Origin: Streptomyces sp. LUP47B
Lineage (GTDB): Bacteria; Actinomycetota; Actinomycetes; Streptomycetales; Streptomycetaceae
Direction: 5' to 3'
NCBI RefSeq assembly: GCF_001746295.1
Contig: NZ_MJAH01000012.1
Span: forward strand, 36,219 to 100,218
DNA: 64,000 nt
Shown: positions 1 through 7,713 of the stretch, piece by piece
How positions within the stretch are numbered: position 1 is the stretch's first letter
Layout of the letters: each line of letters begins with the position of its first letter
Notes under the pieces: model-generated
What the model saw: only the letters and a program-made list of their open reading frames with translations
Database searches by the model: none
Told to the model about the DNA's origin: nothing
Position numbers and translations under genes: made by a program

Positions 1-71
1 TGGGCGGCCTGCGCCGTACCGGAGACCGCCCCGGCCTGCGCCGTGCCGGCCGCGGGACCGGGCTGCCCCGG
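1..71. repeat. Left copy of a 71-bp direct repeat
   Basis: These 71 bases are identical to positions 176-246, which encode the last codons of the DUF6114 gene read on the minus strand. The two copies start 175 bp apart and are separated by unrelated sequence. The copy touches the window edge, so it may extend further left. It looks like a duplicated gene tail downstream of the gene stop codon. I see no gene of its own in positions 1-171. Confidence 0.85.
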
Positions 72-171
72 TGACGGGTGGTGCCTGCGCGGTCCGGGCG
101 TGGGAGGGCGGGCGCGTGTTTCCGCGGAGGTGCTTGATCCCACGGACGGGTGTGGTCGGTGCGGGGCCCGG

Positions 172-699
172 CTATTGGGCGGCCTGCGCCGTACCGGAGA
201 CCGCCCCGGCCTGCGCCGTGCCGGCCGCGGGACCGGGCTGCCCCGGCTCGGTCTCCGTACCGGGCCGCTCCGCCTCCCGGGCCTGCTCGTGCCGCTCGCG
301 GCGGCTCACCCGCGGGTCCTGGTCGGGCAGCCAGCCGAAGGTCAGGACGCTCCCCACGACCCCCAGCAGCAGGCCGACCACGAAGCCGCCCAGGTTCGAG
401 GTGGCCCAGGTGCCCATGGAGATCAGGACGCCGGTGATCGAGTAGAACAGGCGCTGGTCGGGACTGAAGAGGATCAGCAGTCCCAGCAGCACCATGAGGG
501 TCGGCAGGAGGTAGCCCGCCACCCCCTGCATCCCCACGTGCAGGACGACCTTCACCGAGGCCTTCATGGTGAGCAGGATCCATGCCCCGCCCAGGGTCAG
601 CCACAGTCCGCCGAAGAAAGGCCTTCCGTACACCCAGCGGGTGAACGCGTCCTGGCTGACCACAGGCTCCTGAACGCCCTGCGGCTCCGGGCCCTCCAT
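172..699 (-). CDS. DUF6114-type integral membrane protein
   Basis: A 175-residue membrane protein of unknown function. It resembles the streptomycete family annotated DUF6114, whose members usually sit directly after a DUF6230 gene, as here. Four hydrophobic segments lie roughly at residues 25-45, 50-75, 80-100 and 105-125. They are followed by a charged, Pro/Gly/Ala-rich cytoplasmic-type tail of about 50 residues. I chose the ATG at 699 because the upstream gene stops at the overlapping TGATG; a TTG at 705 is also open. The overlap means the two genes are translationally coupled. The last 71 coding bases are repeated downstream at positions 1-71. Function is not inferable from sequence. Confidence 0.85.
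   Translation of the reverse strand: MEGPEPQGVQEPVVSQDAFTRWVYGRPFFGGLWLTLGGAWILLTMKASVKVVLHVGMQGVAGYLLPTLMVLLGLLILFSPDQRLFYSITGVLISMGTWATSNLGGFVVGLLLGVVGSVLTFGWLPDQDPRVSRRERHEQAREAERPGTETEPGQPGPAAGTAQAGAVSGTAQAAQ
176..246. repeat. Right copy of the 71-bp direct repeat, inside the DUF6114 gene
   Basis: This is an exact match to positions 1-71. In this copy the repeat lies in the coding sequence for the Ala/Gly/Thr-rich C-terminal tail of the DUF6114 membrane protein. Within the repeat the tail itself contains an internal GTAQA motif that occurs twice. Confidence 0.85.
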
Positions 700-1364
700 C
701 AGCAAGCCTTGCTGCTGAAGCTGAGCTTGAGGCCGGGCAGCTTGAACACACCGGCCGTGGTGGCGTAGTTGGTCTGCCGCAGGGTGCCGATGTGCACGGT
801 GTCGGCCTGCTGGCTGAAGACGCCGATGGGGCCCTTCACGCCCGCCTTGGTGAGGGTGCTGGCGTCGTTGCCGATCTCGATGTTGTCGAAGGAGGCGTTA
901 CCCGTCAGCTCGGTCGAGTCCGTGGTCAGGTCGGTCGCCTGGACCTTGTCCTTCCCGTTGCCCGCCTCGATCTTCAGGTTGGTGCCGCCCAGGTCGACGC
1001 TCTGGCACAGCTTGGTGAGGGTGGCGTTCTTGATGGCGGAGGTGACGACCAGCACCTGTCCGCCGGTGTCGCCGGCGTTCGGGCTGTTGTCCGCCATGTT
1101 GTCGAGGCCGCCGAACTGCTCGAAACCGGTGCCGTCGAGACTGTCGGCGGTGACGGTGAAGGGCATGCCGGAGATGGCGAACTGGACGCCCAGGGCGCCC
1201 TCGGCGGTCATGATCGCGAGACCCGCGGTGATCACGACGGCCGGCACGGCCATGATCGCGGCCCGCCGTCCCCGGACCCGCCCGCGTCTGGCGGGGCTGT
1301 CGGAGGCTTCGGGGGTGGAACCGCTTTCGAGGGTCTCAGAGGTGGTGCCGACGGACGAGGCCAT
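699..1364 (-). CDS. DUF6230-type membrane-anchored exported protein
   Basis: A 221-residue protein with a basic N-terminus, one transmembrane or signal-anchor segment at about residues 35-57, and a long polar domain rich in beta-prone Thr/Asp/Asn stretches that should lie outside the cell. It resembles the Streptomyces DUF6230 family, some members of which are loosely labelled cholesterol esterase in databases. I see no Ser-His-Asp hydrolase motif to support that label. Two Cys residues, one mid-domain and one at the very C-terminus, could form a disulfide. A GGGAGC ribosome site sits just upstream of the ATG. It is coupled by TGATG to the DUF6114 gene and is transcribed divergently from the secreted protein at 2034. 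Confidence 0.85.
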   Translation of the reverse strand: MASSVGTTSETLESGSTPEASDSPARRGRVRGRRAAIMAVPAVVITAGLAIMTAEGALGVQFAISGMPFTVTADSLDGTGFEQFGGLDNMADNSPNAGDTGGQVLVVTSAIKNATLTKLCQSVDLGGTNLKIEAGNGKDKVQATDLTTDSTELTGNASFDNIEIGNDASTLTKAGVKGPIGVFSQQADTVHIGTLRQTNYATTAGVFKLPGLKLSFSSKAC

Positions 1365-2033
1365 GTGCTGCTCCCAGGGGCATAGTCAACGCAAGTGGGG
1401 CTCACGTGCGGATGTGCGGCTTCAGTGGCTTGGTGTCCTGGCGCGGACGGCGGCTGCGGCGCACGTCTCCTCCCAACCCCCGGCGGCTGCAAGGGCTTTC
1501 TCGTACTCCGCAGTAACGACGACAGGGAAGTTACCGGCGGTTACGGTCATGGGTCAAGCAACTTGTGAGTAAAGGGTGTTGATTATGTGACAGCTGTGAT
1601 CAACGACGTTCCCACCGGCAAGGAAATATCACCGAACGATGATCAACTCGCTTGTTGCACCTTGACGTTGACGGATGATCAGGTCTACAACTCTCCCTGG
1701 CTTCCCCGGATCCGTGGCGCCGGATCCAAGCCGTCGGGCGGCACCTGCCCGCGTTCCCGGACCATCTGTCCTTCACGGGCTCTTCACCCCCCGAGTCCGA
1801 CCCTCCACGGCACCCGAAACGGCCGCTTCCCCCCTGGGCCATACCGGGCTCGCCACCTCCCGCCCGGCCCGACCGGAGCCCTCCCCCATGGGGTGTCCGG
1901 CCGGTCACCGGCCGGCTGCCGTTGCCGGTCCGTCACGTACGGAGAAGGCGTGACGGGTCGGCAACGGCGGACGCCGACATGCGTCCGCGCCCCCCCCACA
2001 CCCACCCTCACCTCAGGAAAGAGGCAACCCCGC
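1365..2033. other. 669-bp divergent intergenic region
   Basis: No convincing gene is present. The half nearer the DUF6230 gene holds three GTTAC-type pentamers: GTAAC at 1513-1517, GTTAC at 1530-1534 and GTTAC at 1540-1544. The first two form an inverted pair and could be a regulator site. A sigma-HrdB-like promoter candidate facing right is listed separately. The last 200 bases are C-rich and lead into the AGGAAAGAGG ribosome site of the secreted protein gene. Confidence 0.5.
1662..1691 (+). promoter_or_regulatory. Candidate promoter for the secreted protein gene at 2034
   Basis: TTGACG at 1662-1667 and TACAAC at 1686-1691 are separated by 18 bp, a fair match to vegetative -35/-10 elements. 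It lies about 340 bp upstream of the start codon, which would give an unusually long leader. A closer promoter may therefore exist. Confidence 0.35.
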
Positions 2034-2696
2034 ATGCGTATGCGTTCTCTGCTCTCCCTCACCGCCGCTGCCGCCGCCTTCGCACTTCCCGTGGCCGTCG
2101 CCGCATCCGCCCCCGCCGCCGCGGCCGACGTCGCGGTTCTCACCACCGGCGGGGCCGGCGGCACCAACGTCGCCGAGGGCACGGCCATCAGCGCGGCCCT
2201 GGCCGCCGGGACCACCGCGACCCTCTACTCCACCTCGACGGGCACCAGCGGGATCACCTGCTCGGCCTCCACGTTCACCGCCACGGTCGACGGCAACCCG
2301 ACCGCGCCGGGCACCGCCACCGAGTCCCTGACCGGGCAGACCTTCAGCAACTGCACCTCGAACGTGGTCGGCGTCCTCGGCGTCACCAGCATCACGGTGA
2401 ACAACCTGCCGTACACCACCGCCGTGTCCTCCGACGGTTCCGTCGCCGTGACCCCGGCGAGCGGTTCCGCCATCCAGACCACCGTCGTGCTCCGCACCCT
2501 GCTGGGCAGCGTCAGCTGTGTCTACCAGGCGGCGTCCGGCCTGGCCGGCACGGCCGACAACACCGACAACAGCATCAAGTTCGCCAACCAGCAGTTCACC
2601 CGGACGTCCGGTTCCTCGCTGTGCCCCGCCAACGGTTTCTGGACCGCGAAGTACAGCCCGGTGACCGCGGACGGAGCAGCGGTCTACGTCAACTGA
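2034..2696 (+). CDS. Small secreted protein with Tat/Sec-type signal sequence
   Basis: A 220-residue exported protein. Residues 1 to about 30 form a signal peptide (Arg near the start, then an Ala/Leu/Val core ending in an Ala-rich cleavage region before ADVAVLTTGG). The mature part is Thr/Ser/Gly-rich, has four Cys residues suited to two disulfides, and no recognisable catalytic motif. Similar proteins in streptomycetes are annotated only as Tat pathway signal sequence domain proteins and tend to lie near DUF6230/DUF6114 pairs, as here. An AGGAAAGAGG ribosome site at 2015-2024 supports the ATG at 2034; an in-frame ATG two codons later is an alternative. Function unknown; probably cell-surface or released. 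Confidence 0.8.
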   Translation: MRMRSLLSLTAAAAAFALPVAVAASAPAAAADVAVLTTGGAGGTNVAEGTAISAALAAGTTATLYSTSTGTSGITCSASTFTATVDGNPTAPGTATESLTGQTFSNCTSNVVGVLGVTSITVNNLPYTTAVSSDGSVAVTPASGSAIQTTVVLRTLLGSVSCVYQAASGLAGTADNTDNSIKFANQQFTRTSGSSLCPANGFWTAKYSPVTADGAAVYVN

Positions 2697-2714
2697 ACCG
2701 CGTGAGAGCGTAGT

Positions 2715-3650
2715 TCAGCGCCGGCGCAGACGAAGCGCCAGGGCGGCGCCCCCGGTGAGGACCAGCACCGCGGCGGCGCCGCCCGCCAGCATGGGCGCGG
2801 AAGGCCCGGAGGCGGGGTCGGCGTCGGCGGCCACCGGAGTGGCGTCGGGGACGACACCGCCCGCCGAACGGGCCACGGAAGGTGTCGGCGTGGGTGAGGC
2901 GGTGGCAGGCGCCGGACTCTTCGAGGGCTGCTTCTCCGCCGCCTTCGACCGGGTCGGCGACGCGGCGGCGCTCGCCCCACCCCCGTCCCCGCCCTTGTCG
3001 GCCGCCGCCGGGAACACCACGTCCGAGCACGAGTAGTACGTGTCCGCCGTACTGCTGTTCTGCCAGATCGTGTACAGCACCTGCCGGCCCGTCCGGTCCT
3101 TCGGCAGCGTCATCCTGATCCGGTACGCGCCGTCCGTCAGCGCCGGGTCCTTCACCTGAGCGAACGGCTGCTCCGGCAGGTCGGACCACTTCAGCGGCTT
3201 CGACGGGTCGTAGCCGGGCTCCGTGAGGTACATACGGAACGTGCCGGTGTGCGGGATCGTCGAGGCGTACTTCATGGTCATCGTCGCGCCGGGGGTCAGG
3301 CGGGTCGACGGCCAGTCGGAGCGGGCCAGGTCGAGGCCCCGATAGGCGGGCAGGCCGCCGCTGCACAGCTTGCCGTCGGGGATCGTCTGCCGGTCCCGGC
3401 CGTTCACGTTCGCGACCCGCAGGTTGTCCCACGCCGTGAAGGACGAGCCGTTGGCCGCCACGGCGGCGCGGCATGCCGCCGTGCCCGAGGAGCCTCCGTC
3501 GGGGGAGCAGGCGAAGACCCGGCTGACCGGATCAGTGGGAGCGCCGTGGGCCTGCGCGGGCGCCGCCGCGAACACGGTCAGCAGGAACGGGGACAGGGCG
3601 GCGACCGCCGCACTCGTGCGACGGGCGGTGGTCCAGGGCATCCGGGCCAT
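2715..3650 (-). CDS. AA10 lytic polysaccharide monooxygenase with C-terminal membrane anchor
   Basis: A copper-dependent enzyme that oxidatively cleaves crystalline chitin or cellulose outside the cell. Residues 1-34 form a signal peptide ending AQA. Cleavage exposes His35 as the N-terminal residue (HGAP), and with His134 (PHTGTF) it forms the copper histidine brace of family AA10. The catalytic domain ends near the YYSCSDVVF motif. A Ser/Pro/Thr/Ala-rich linker of about 70 residues follows, then a hydrophobic helix ending LRLRRR, so the enzyme is probably tethered to the membrane rather than released. I see no LPXTG sortase motif. The ATG at 3650 is preceded by GAGGAGG; a longer open frame to 3782 has no such site. 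It is convergent with the secreted protein gene. Confidence 0.9.
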   Translation of the reverse strand: MARMPWTTARRTSAAVAALSPFLLTVFAAAPAQAHGAPTDPVSRVFACSPDGGSSGTAACRAAVAANGSSFTAWDNLRVANVNGRDRQTIPDGKLCSGGLPAYRGLDLARSDWPSTRLTPGATMTMKYASTIPHTGTFRMYLTEPGYDPSKPLKWSDLPEQPFAQVKDPALTDGAYRIRMTLPKDRTGRQVLYTIWQNSSTADTYYSCSDVVFPAAADKGGDGGGASAAASPTRSKAAEKQPSKSPAPATASPTPTPSVARSAGGVVPDATPVAADADPASGPSAPMLAGGAAAVLVLTGGAALALRLRRR

Positions 3651-4019
3651 CCGGAACGCCTCCTCGGGCGGCGCGGGAACTACGGGCTTCCGTGCAGTAC
3701 GGGAAACGGGCCTCAGGTGTTCACCGGCGCACCGGGTCGACCGCCGCCACTCGGCGCGGGCCAAGCGGCCGCCATCGGTCAACCGGCCACCGCAGAGGGT
3801 GCGTTCTCGGCCGGATCAAGGGTTTCCCCTGTATCCGCATGACCTTCTCTTTGCCTATCGTTCGACCACAGCTGACCCACAGGTAACCCCGAACGGGTCA
3901 TGCGCCTTCGTCCGGCCGGCCGCCGCGCTCCTGGCTTCACCCCCCGCCGCTTCACCGACGAAGCGATTCGACTGCCGCTCCGCGCTGCTGCCCGGAGCGC
4001 GGCCACGAAAGGCAAGCCC
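3651..4019. other. 369-bp divergent intergenic region
   Basis: This separates the LPMO gene (leftward) from the subtilase gene (rightward). Ribosome sites for both lie at its ends (GAGGAGG for the LPMO, GAAAGG for the subtilase). I see no small gene or RNA and no convincing promoter pair. Confidence 0.5.
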
Positions 4020-5804
4020 TTGCGTACCTCCCCCTCCCTCCGGCGGAAGCTGATATCCGCCGCCGCGGTCTCCGCGGCCCTGCTCTCGGTCGGCACGGCC
4101 TCCGTCGCCGTCGCCCAGGACGCCCCCGCCCGGGAAGCCGCCGTCCCGGCCGCGCTCACCGAGGCCGCCCCCGGCATCCAGGCAGAGCGCCTCATCGTCG
4201 GATACCGGACCGGCGCCGCCGAGGCCACGTCGAACAAGGCCGCCGAGGCCGACGCCGCCGCCAAGGACGCCGACTTCCGGCGCAGACTCGGCACCGGGGC
4301 CGCTCTCGTCGACCTGGGCGCCGACCCCAGCAAGGCCGAAGTCGCCGACGCGGTCGCCGAGTTCAAGGCGGACCCGCAGGTCGCCTACGTCGTACCGGAC
4401 CGTCTGAACAAGCCGCAGGCCGATCCGAACGACACCGAGTACGCCAAGCAGTGGGACCTGTTCGAGTCCACCGCCGGTATGAACGTGCCGGGTGCCTGGG
4501 CGACTTCGACGGGCAGCGGCGTCACCGTCGCCGTCATCGACACGGGCTACGTCACCCACTCCGACCTCGCCGCGAACATCGTCGGCGGCTACGACTTCAT
4601 CTCCGACACCGCGGTCTCGGTCGACGGCAACGGCCGCGACAGCAACCCGGCCGACCCCGGCGACTACTACGCGGCCAACGAGTGCGGCTCGGGCATACCC
4701 GCCTCCAGCTCCTCCTGGCACGGCACGCATGTCGCCGGCACGATCGCCGCGGTCACCGGCAACGGCAAGGGTGTCGCGGGCATCGCGTACGGCGCGAAGA
4801 TCTCCCCGGTGCGCGTCCTCGGCAAGTGCGGCGGCTACGACTCCGACATCATCGACGCGATCACCTGGGCGTCCGGCGGCACCGTCTCCGGCGTGCCCGC
4901 CAACACCAATGTCGCCAAGGTCATCAACATGAGCCTCGGTGGCGACGGCGCCTGCACCTCGGCGACCCAGACCGCCATCAACAACGCCGTAGGCCGCGGC
5001 ACGACCGTCGTCGTGGCCGCAGGCAACGACAACGAGAACGTCTCCGGACACTCGCCGGGCAACTGCAACAACATCATCTCGGTCGCCGCCACCAACCGCG
5101 CCGGCGCCAAGGCCTCCTACTCCAACTACGGTTCCCTCGTGGACATCTCGGCGCCCGGCGGCCAGACCAGCACCGGCACCGCCAACGGCATCCTGTCCAC
5201 GCTCAACTCCGGCCCCTCGACGCCCGCTTCGGAGTCGTACGCCTACTACCAGGGCACCAGCATGGCCACCCCGCACATCGCGGGCCTGGTCGCGCTGGTG
5301 AAGTCGGCGAACTCCTCGCTGACCCCGGCGCAGATCGAGACCGCCATCAAGAACAACGCCCGTCCGCTGCCGGGCGCCTGCTCGGGCGGCTGCGGCGCGG
5401 GCCTCGCGGACGCGGCGAAGACGGTCGCGGCCGTGAGCGGCGGCGGTACGACGACGGGGACGACCTTCTCCAGCACGACCGCCGTCGCCATCCCGGACAA
5501 CGGCTCCGCGATCGAGTCCTCCATCGCCGTCGGCGGTCGCGGCGGCAGTGCCCCCTCGGCCCTCCAGGTCGGCGTCGACATCACCCACACCTACCGCGGT
5601 GACCTGGTGATCAGCCTCGTCGCCCCGGACGGCACGGTGTACAGCCTGAAGCCGGCGAGTTCCTCGGACTCCGCGGACAACGTCAACACCACCTACAGCG
5701 TGAACGCCTCGTCCGAGACCGCCGACGGCACCTGGAAGCTCCGCGTCCAGGACACGGCGGCGCAGGACACGGGCACGCTCAACGGCTGGAAGCTGACCTT
5801 CTGA
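4020..5804 (+). CDS. Secreted subtilisin-like serine protease (S8) with P-domain
   Basis: A 594-residue extracellular protease precursor. A signal peptide (about 1-32) is followed by an inhibitor-I9-type propeptide (about 45-130) that folds the enzyme and is then removed. The S8 domain carries the full triad: Asp174 in VIDTG, His234 in HGTHVAG and Ser414 in GTSMATPH. A C-terminal P-domain of about 110 residues (from the IPDNGSAIESS segment to the end) is a beta-sandwich typical of proprotein convertases and many streptomycete exoproteases. The TTG at 4020 was chosen because GAAAGG precedes it and the signal peptide starts there; the frame is open further upstream to 3900. A strong hairpin terminator follows. 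Confidence 0.93.
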   Translation: MRTSPSLRRKLISAAAVSAALLSVGTASVAVAQDAPAREAAVPAALTEAAPGIQAERLIVGYRTGAAEATSNKAAEADAAAKDADFRRRLGTGAALVDLGADPSKAEVADAVAEFKADPQVAYVVPDRLNKPQADPNDTEYAKQWDLFESTAGMNVPGAWATSTGSGVTVAVIDTGYVTHSDLAANIVGGYDFISDTAVSVDGNGRDSNPADPGDYYAANECGSGIPASSSSWHGTHVAGTIAAVTGNGKGVAGIAYGAKISPVRVLGKCGGYDSDIIDAITWASGGTVSGVPANTNVAKVINMSLGGDGACTSATQTAINNAVGRGTTVVVAAGNDNENVSGHSPGNCNNIISVAATNRAGAKASYSNYGSLVDISAPGGQTSTGTANGILSTLNSGPSTPASESYAYYQGTSMATPHIAGLVALVKSANSSLTPAQIETAIKNNARPLPGACSGGCGAGLADAAKTVAAVSGGGTTTGTTFSSTTAVAIPDNGSAIESSIAVGGRGGSAPSALQVGVDITHTYRGDLVISLVAPDGTVYSLKPASSSDSADNVNTTYSVNASSETADGTWKLRVQDTAAQDTGTLNGWKLTF

Positions 5805-5824
5805 GTGAACTCCCCTGAACGGGT

Positions 5825-5859
5825 GGGCCGGCCGGTGCGAATGGGGCACCGGCCGGCCC
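5825..5859 (+). terminator. Strong terminator after the subtilase gene
   Basis: GGGCCGGCCGGTGC at 5825-5838 pairs perfectly with GCACCGGCCGGCCC at 5846-5859 across a 7-base loop, 20 bp after the stop codon. The stem is symmetric, so it may also stop transcription arriving from the right. Confidence 0.8.
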
Positions 5860-5907
5860 GTCCTGCGTCTGCGTGGGGCCGGGGCCGGCATCTCAGGTCC
5901 CTCGGAA

Positions 5908-6570
5908 TCACGCCTCGGCGCCCACCAGTTCACCGCTTTCCACCGACGCCAGCACGCGGGCACCGCGGTCGGGCCGACTGTCGAGACCGATCAGCAGTCC
6001 CGGCACCGCGATGCTCGGCAGCAGATGACCCCACATGACGGAGATCCGGTGCCCCAGGTCCTCCCGCCCGTGCAGTGCCCGTGACATCAGCTGGACCCCG
6101 GCGAACGCCCCCACCAGCAGGTCCGCGGTGTCCCGCAGCTGAACCGTCGGCAGCAACTCGCCCTGGTCGCGGGCCTGTTGCAGCATCCCCACCAGATGCT
6201 CGCTCCACTGCCGGAACGGTCCCGTGTGATCGACACCCGGCGGGGCGCACTGGTCCACCGTCAGCCGGACGCTCCCCTTCAGCAGGGAGTTGGTCCGCAG
6301 CCGCTGCCCGAAGACGAACGTCATGTCGACGATCTCCTGCACCTTGCACGGGTGCGGCGGTACGGCACCCAGCGACAACTGCTCGTCGAGCACCGCCTGG
6401 GCCAGGGACTCCTTGGAGGGGAAGTGGAAATACAGGGCACCTTTGGTGACTTCGGCCCGCTCCAGCACCATCGCGATGGTGCTCGCGGCGTACCCGTGCT
6501 CGTCGAAGACGGCGCCCGCGGCCTCCACGATCGTCCTGCGTGTCCTGATGGCGCGCTCCTGTCTCGCCAT
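5908..6570 (-). CDS. TetR-family gamma-butyrolactone receptor, ArpA/ScbR type
   Basis: A 220-residue DNA-binding repressor. Residues 1-60 hold the TetR helix-turn-helix with the family signature VTKGALYFHFPSKE, which is characteristic of the butyrolactone receptors ArpA, ScbR and CprB. The C-terminal ligand domain keeps RLTVDQCAPPGVDHTGPFRQW and the GAFAGVQ segment seen in ScbR. By family, it represses target promoters until a gamma-butyrolactone binds. It is divergent from the AfsA-like synthase gene with 146 bp between, the usual receptor/synthase arrangement. The ATG at 6570 is preceded by GGGAGGGG; an in-frame ATG five codons upstream lies inside that ribosome site. Confidence 0.9.
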   Translation of the reverse strand: MARQERAIRTRRTIVEAAGAVFDEHGYAASTIAMVLERAEVTKGALYFHFPSKESLAQAVLDEQLSLGAVPPHPCKVQEIVDMTFVFGQRLRTNSLLKGSVRLTVDQCAPPGVDHTGPFRQWSEHLVGMLQQARDQGELLPTVQLRDTADLLVGAFAGVQLMSRALHGREDLGHRISVMWGHLLPSIAVPGLLIGLDSRPDRGARVLASVESGELVGAEA

Positions 6571-6627
6571 AAGAACCCCTCCCATGCGCCGAGTTCGGAT
6601 CCTGTCCGGTCTCGATCAGGTCACATT

Positions 6628-6640
6628 GAAAACAGACCGG
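6628..6640. promoter_or_regulatory. Possible autoregulatory element half-site
   Basis: GAAAACAGACCGG in the 146-bp divergent region resembles one arm of the butyrolactone-receptor box (consensus arms of the kind ACANACCGG). The opposite arm is weak, so this is suggestive only. Its position between the receptor and synthase genes is where such a site is expected. Confidence 0.35.
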
Positions 6641-6716
6641 AATCCCTCGTACTCTATCGCTCACCGGCACGGGCACCTCGCCGTCCGTCATCGCTTCGGA
6701 GGAACGAGGGGGAGAC

Positions 6717-7643
6717 ATGCCAGAGTTGCGGCAGTTCACGCGGGCCCCGGCCGGCCCAGGGGTGCTGACGGCGACCGTCGCCCGTGAACTCGTGCACCGC
6801 GTGGCCGTCGCGGAGGTCCTCCTCACCGGCTGGACCAGGACGGACGCCGACCGGTTCACCATCACCGCCCAATGGCCGCGCACCCATCAGTTACACGTGT
6901 CCCCGGACCGCTCGGCATACGAACCGCTGCTGGTTGCAGAAACGGTCCGCCAGTGCGGGGCGCTGCTCGCCCACACGGCGTACGAGGTCCCGCTGGGTCA
7001 TCAGTTCGTCCTGCGGGAGCTGCGTGTCGACACGCGCCCCGAGCACCTGGCCGTCGGCGCCGCCCCCGCCGAGCCCGTCATCGACATCACGGTCGGAGAG
7101 GTCCGCCGCCGAGCGGGGCGCCCGGCCGCCCTGCGCTACGAGGCCGTCGTACGCCTGGGCGGTGAGCGGGTCGCGACCGGCGGTATCGCCGTGACCTGGA
7201 CGAACGAGTCCGTCTACCGCCGACTGCGCGGCGGACGGACCGCCGACGTCGGCGCCCTGCGGCTGCCCCAGCCGCCCCCCGCGCAGTTGCCGGCCGACAC
7301 GGTGGGCAGGGCCCTGCGCGCCGACGTGCTCCTGTCACCCGCGGCCCGCCCGGGCCGCTGGCGGCTCCGTGTCGATACCGCACATCCTGTTTTCTTCGAT
7401 CACCCGCTGGACCACATCCCCGGCATGCTCCTCCTGGAGGCCGCCCGCCAGACCGTACGGGCGCACGGAGGTGACGAGGACCGGGTGCCGGCGTCCTTCC
7501 ACGCCACGTTTCACCAGTACGCGGAGCTCGACCGGCCGGTCTGGACGGAAGTGAGCGCGGGGGGCGGCGACGACGTACAAGTCGTCGCGCTGCAAGATGA
7601 GTCGGTGGTCTTCGAGTGCCGCGTGGGTGCCGCCACACGGTGA
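6717..7643 (+). CDS. AfsA/ScbA-like gamma-butyrolactone biosynthesis protein
   Basis: A 308-residue protein of the AfsA family. These enzymes join a beta-keto acyl chain from acyl carrier protein to dihydroxyacetone phosphate, the committing step of gamma-butyrolactone autoregulator synthesis in the cytoplasm. Two hot-dog repeats are visible: an N-terminal one around HVSPDRSAYEPLLVAETVRQ (about 58-80) and a C-terminal one around DHPLDHIPGMLLLEAARQ (about 230-248), both family hallmarks. Length is normal for the family (about 300). The ATG at 6717 follows GGAGGAACGAGGGGGAGAC. No butenolide phosphate reductase gene (BprA type) lies beside it. Its partner receptors are the genes on either side. 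Confidence 0.9.
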   Translation: MPELRQFTRAPAGPGVLTATVARELVHRVAVAEVLLTGWTRTDADRFTITAQWPRTHQLHVSPDRSAYEPLLVAETVRQCGALLAHTAYEVPLGHQFVLRELRVDTRPEHLAVGAAPAEPVIDITVGEVRRRAGRPAALRYEAVVRLGGERVATGGIAVTWTNESVYRRLRGGRTADVGALRLPQPPPAQLPADTVGRALRADVLLSPAARPGRWRLRVDTAHPVFFDHPLDHIPGMLLLEAARQTVRAHGGDEDRVPASFHATFHQYAELDRPVWTEVSAGGGDDVQVVALQDESVVFECRVGAATR

Positions 7644-7665
7644 GTTATCTTGTACAGGGAGTCAG

Positions 7666-7691
7666 AAACAAACGGCATGACCCGTTCTTTT
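7666..7691. promoter_or_regulatory. Palindromic operator-like site in front of cprB
   Basis: AAACAAACGG and CCCGTTCTTT flank a 5-base centre, giving an imperfect inverted repeat (ACGG/CCGT core with A- and T-rich outer arms). This matches the layout of CprB/ScbR-type operators and sits 23 bp upstream of the cprB start, so autorepression is plausible. The AT-rich arms stand out from the local GC content. Confidence 0.6.
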
Positions 7692-7713
7692 CCGTACCAG
7701 GAGTGTGCAGTCG

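Noticed and set aside
43..768. Long plus-strand open frames opposite the DUF6114 gene
   Set aside because: Composition is Arg/Gly/Pro-rich and matches the antisense shadow of a high-GC coding strand; the minus-strand membrane protein is convincing.
699..1364. Cholesterol esterase for the DUF6230 protein
   Set aside because: No nucleophile elbow or catalytic triad is visible; the label is probably a historical misannotation.
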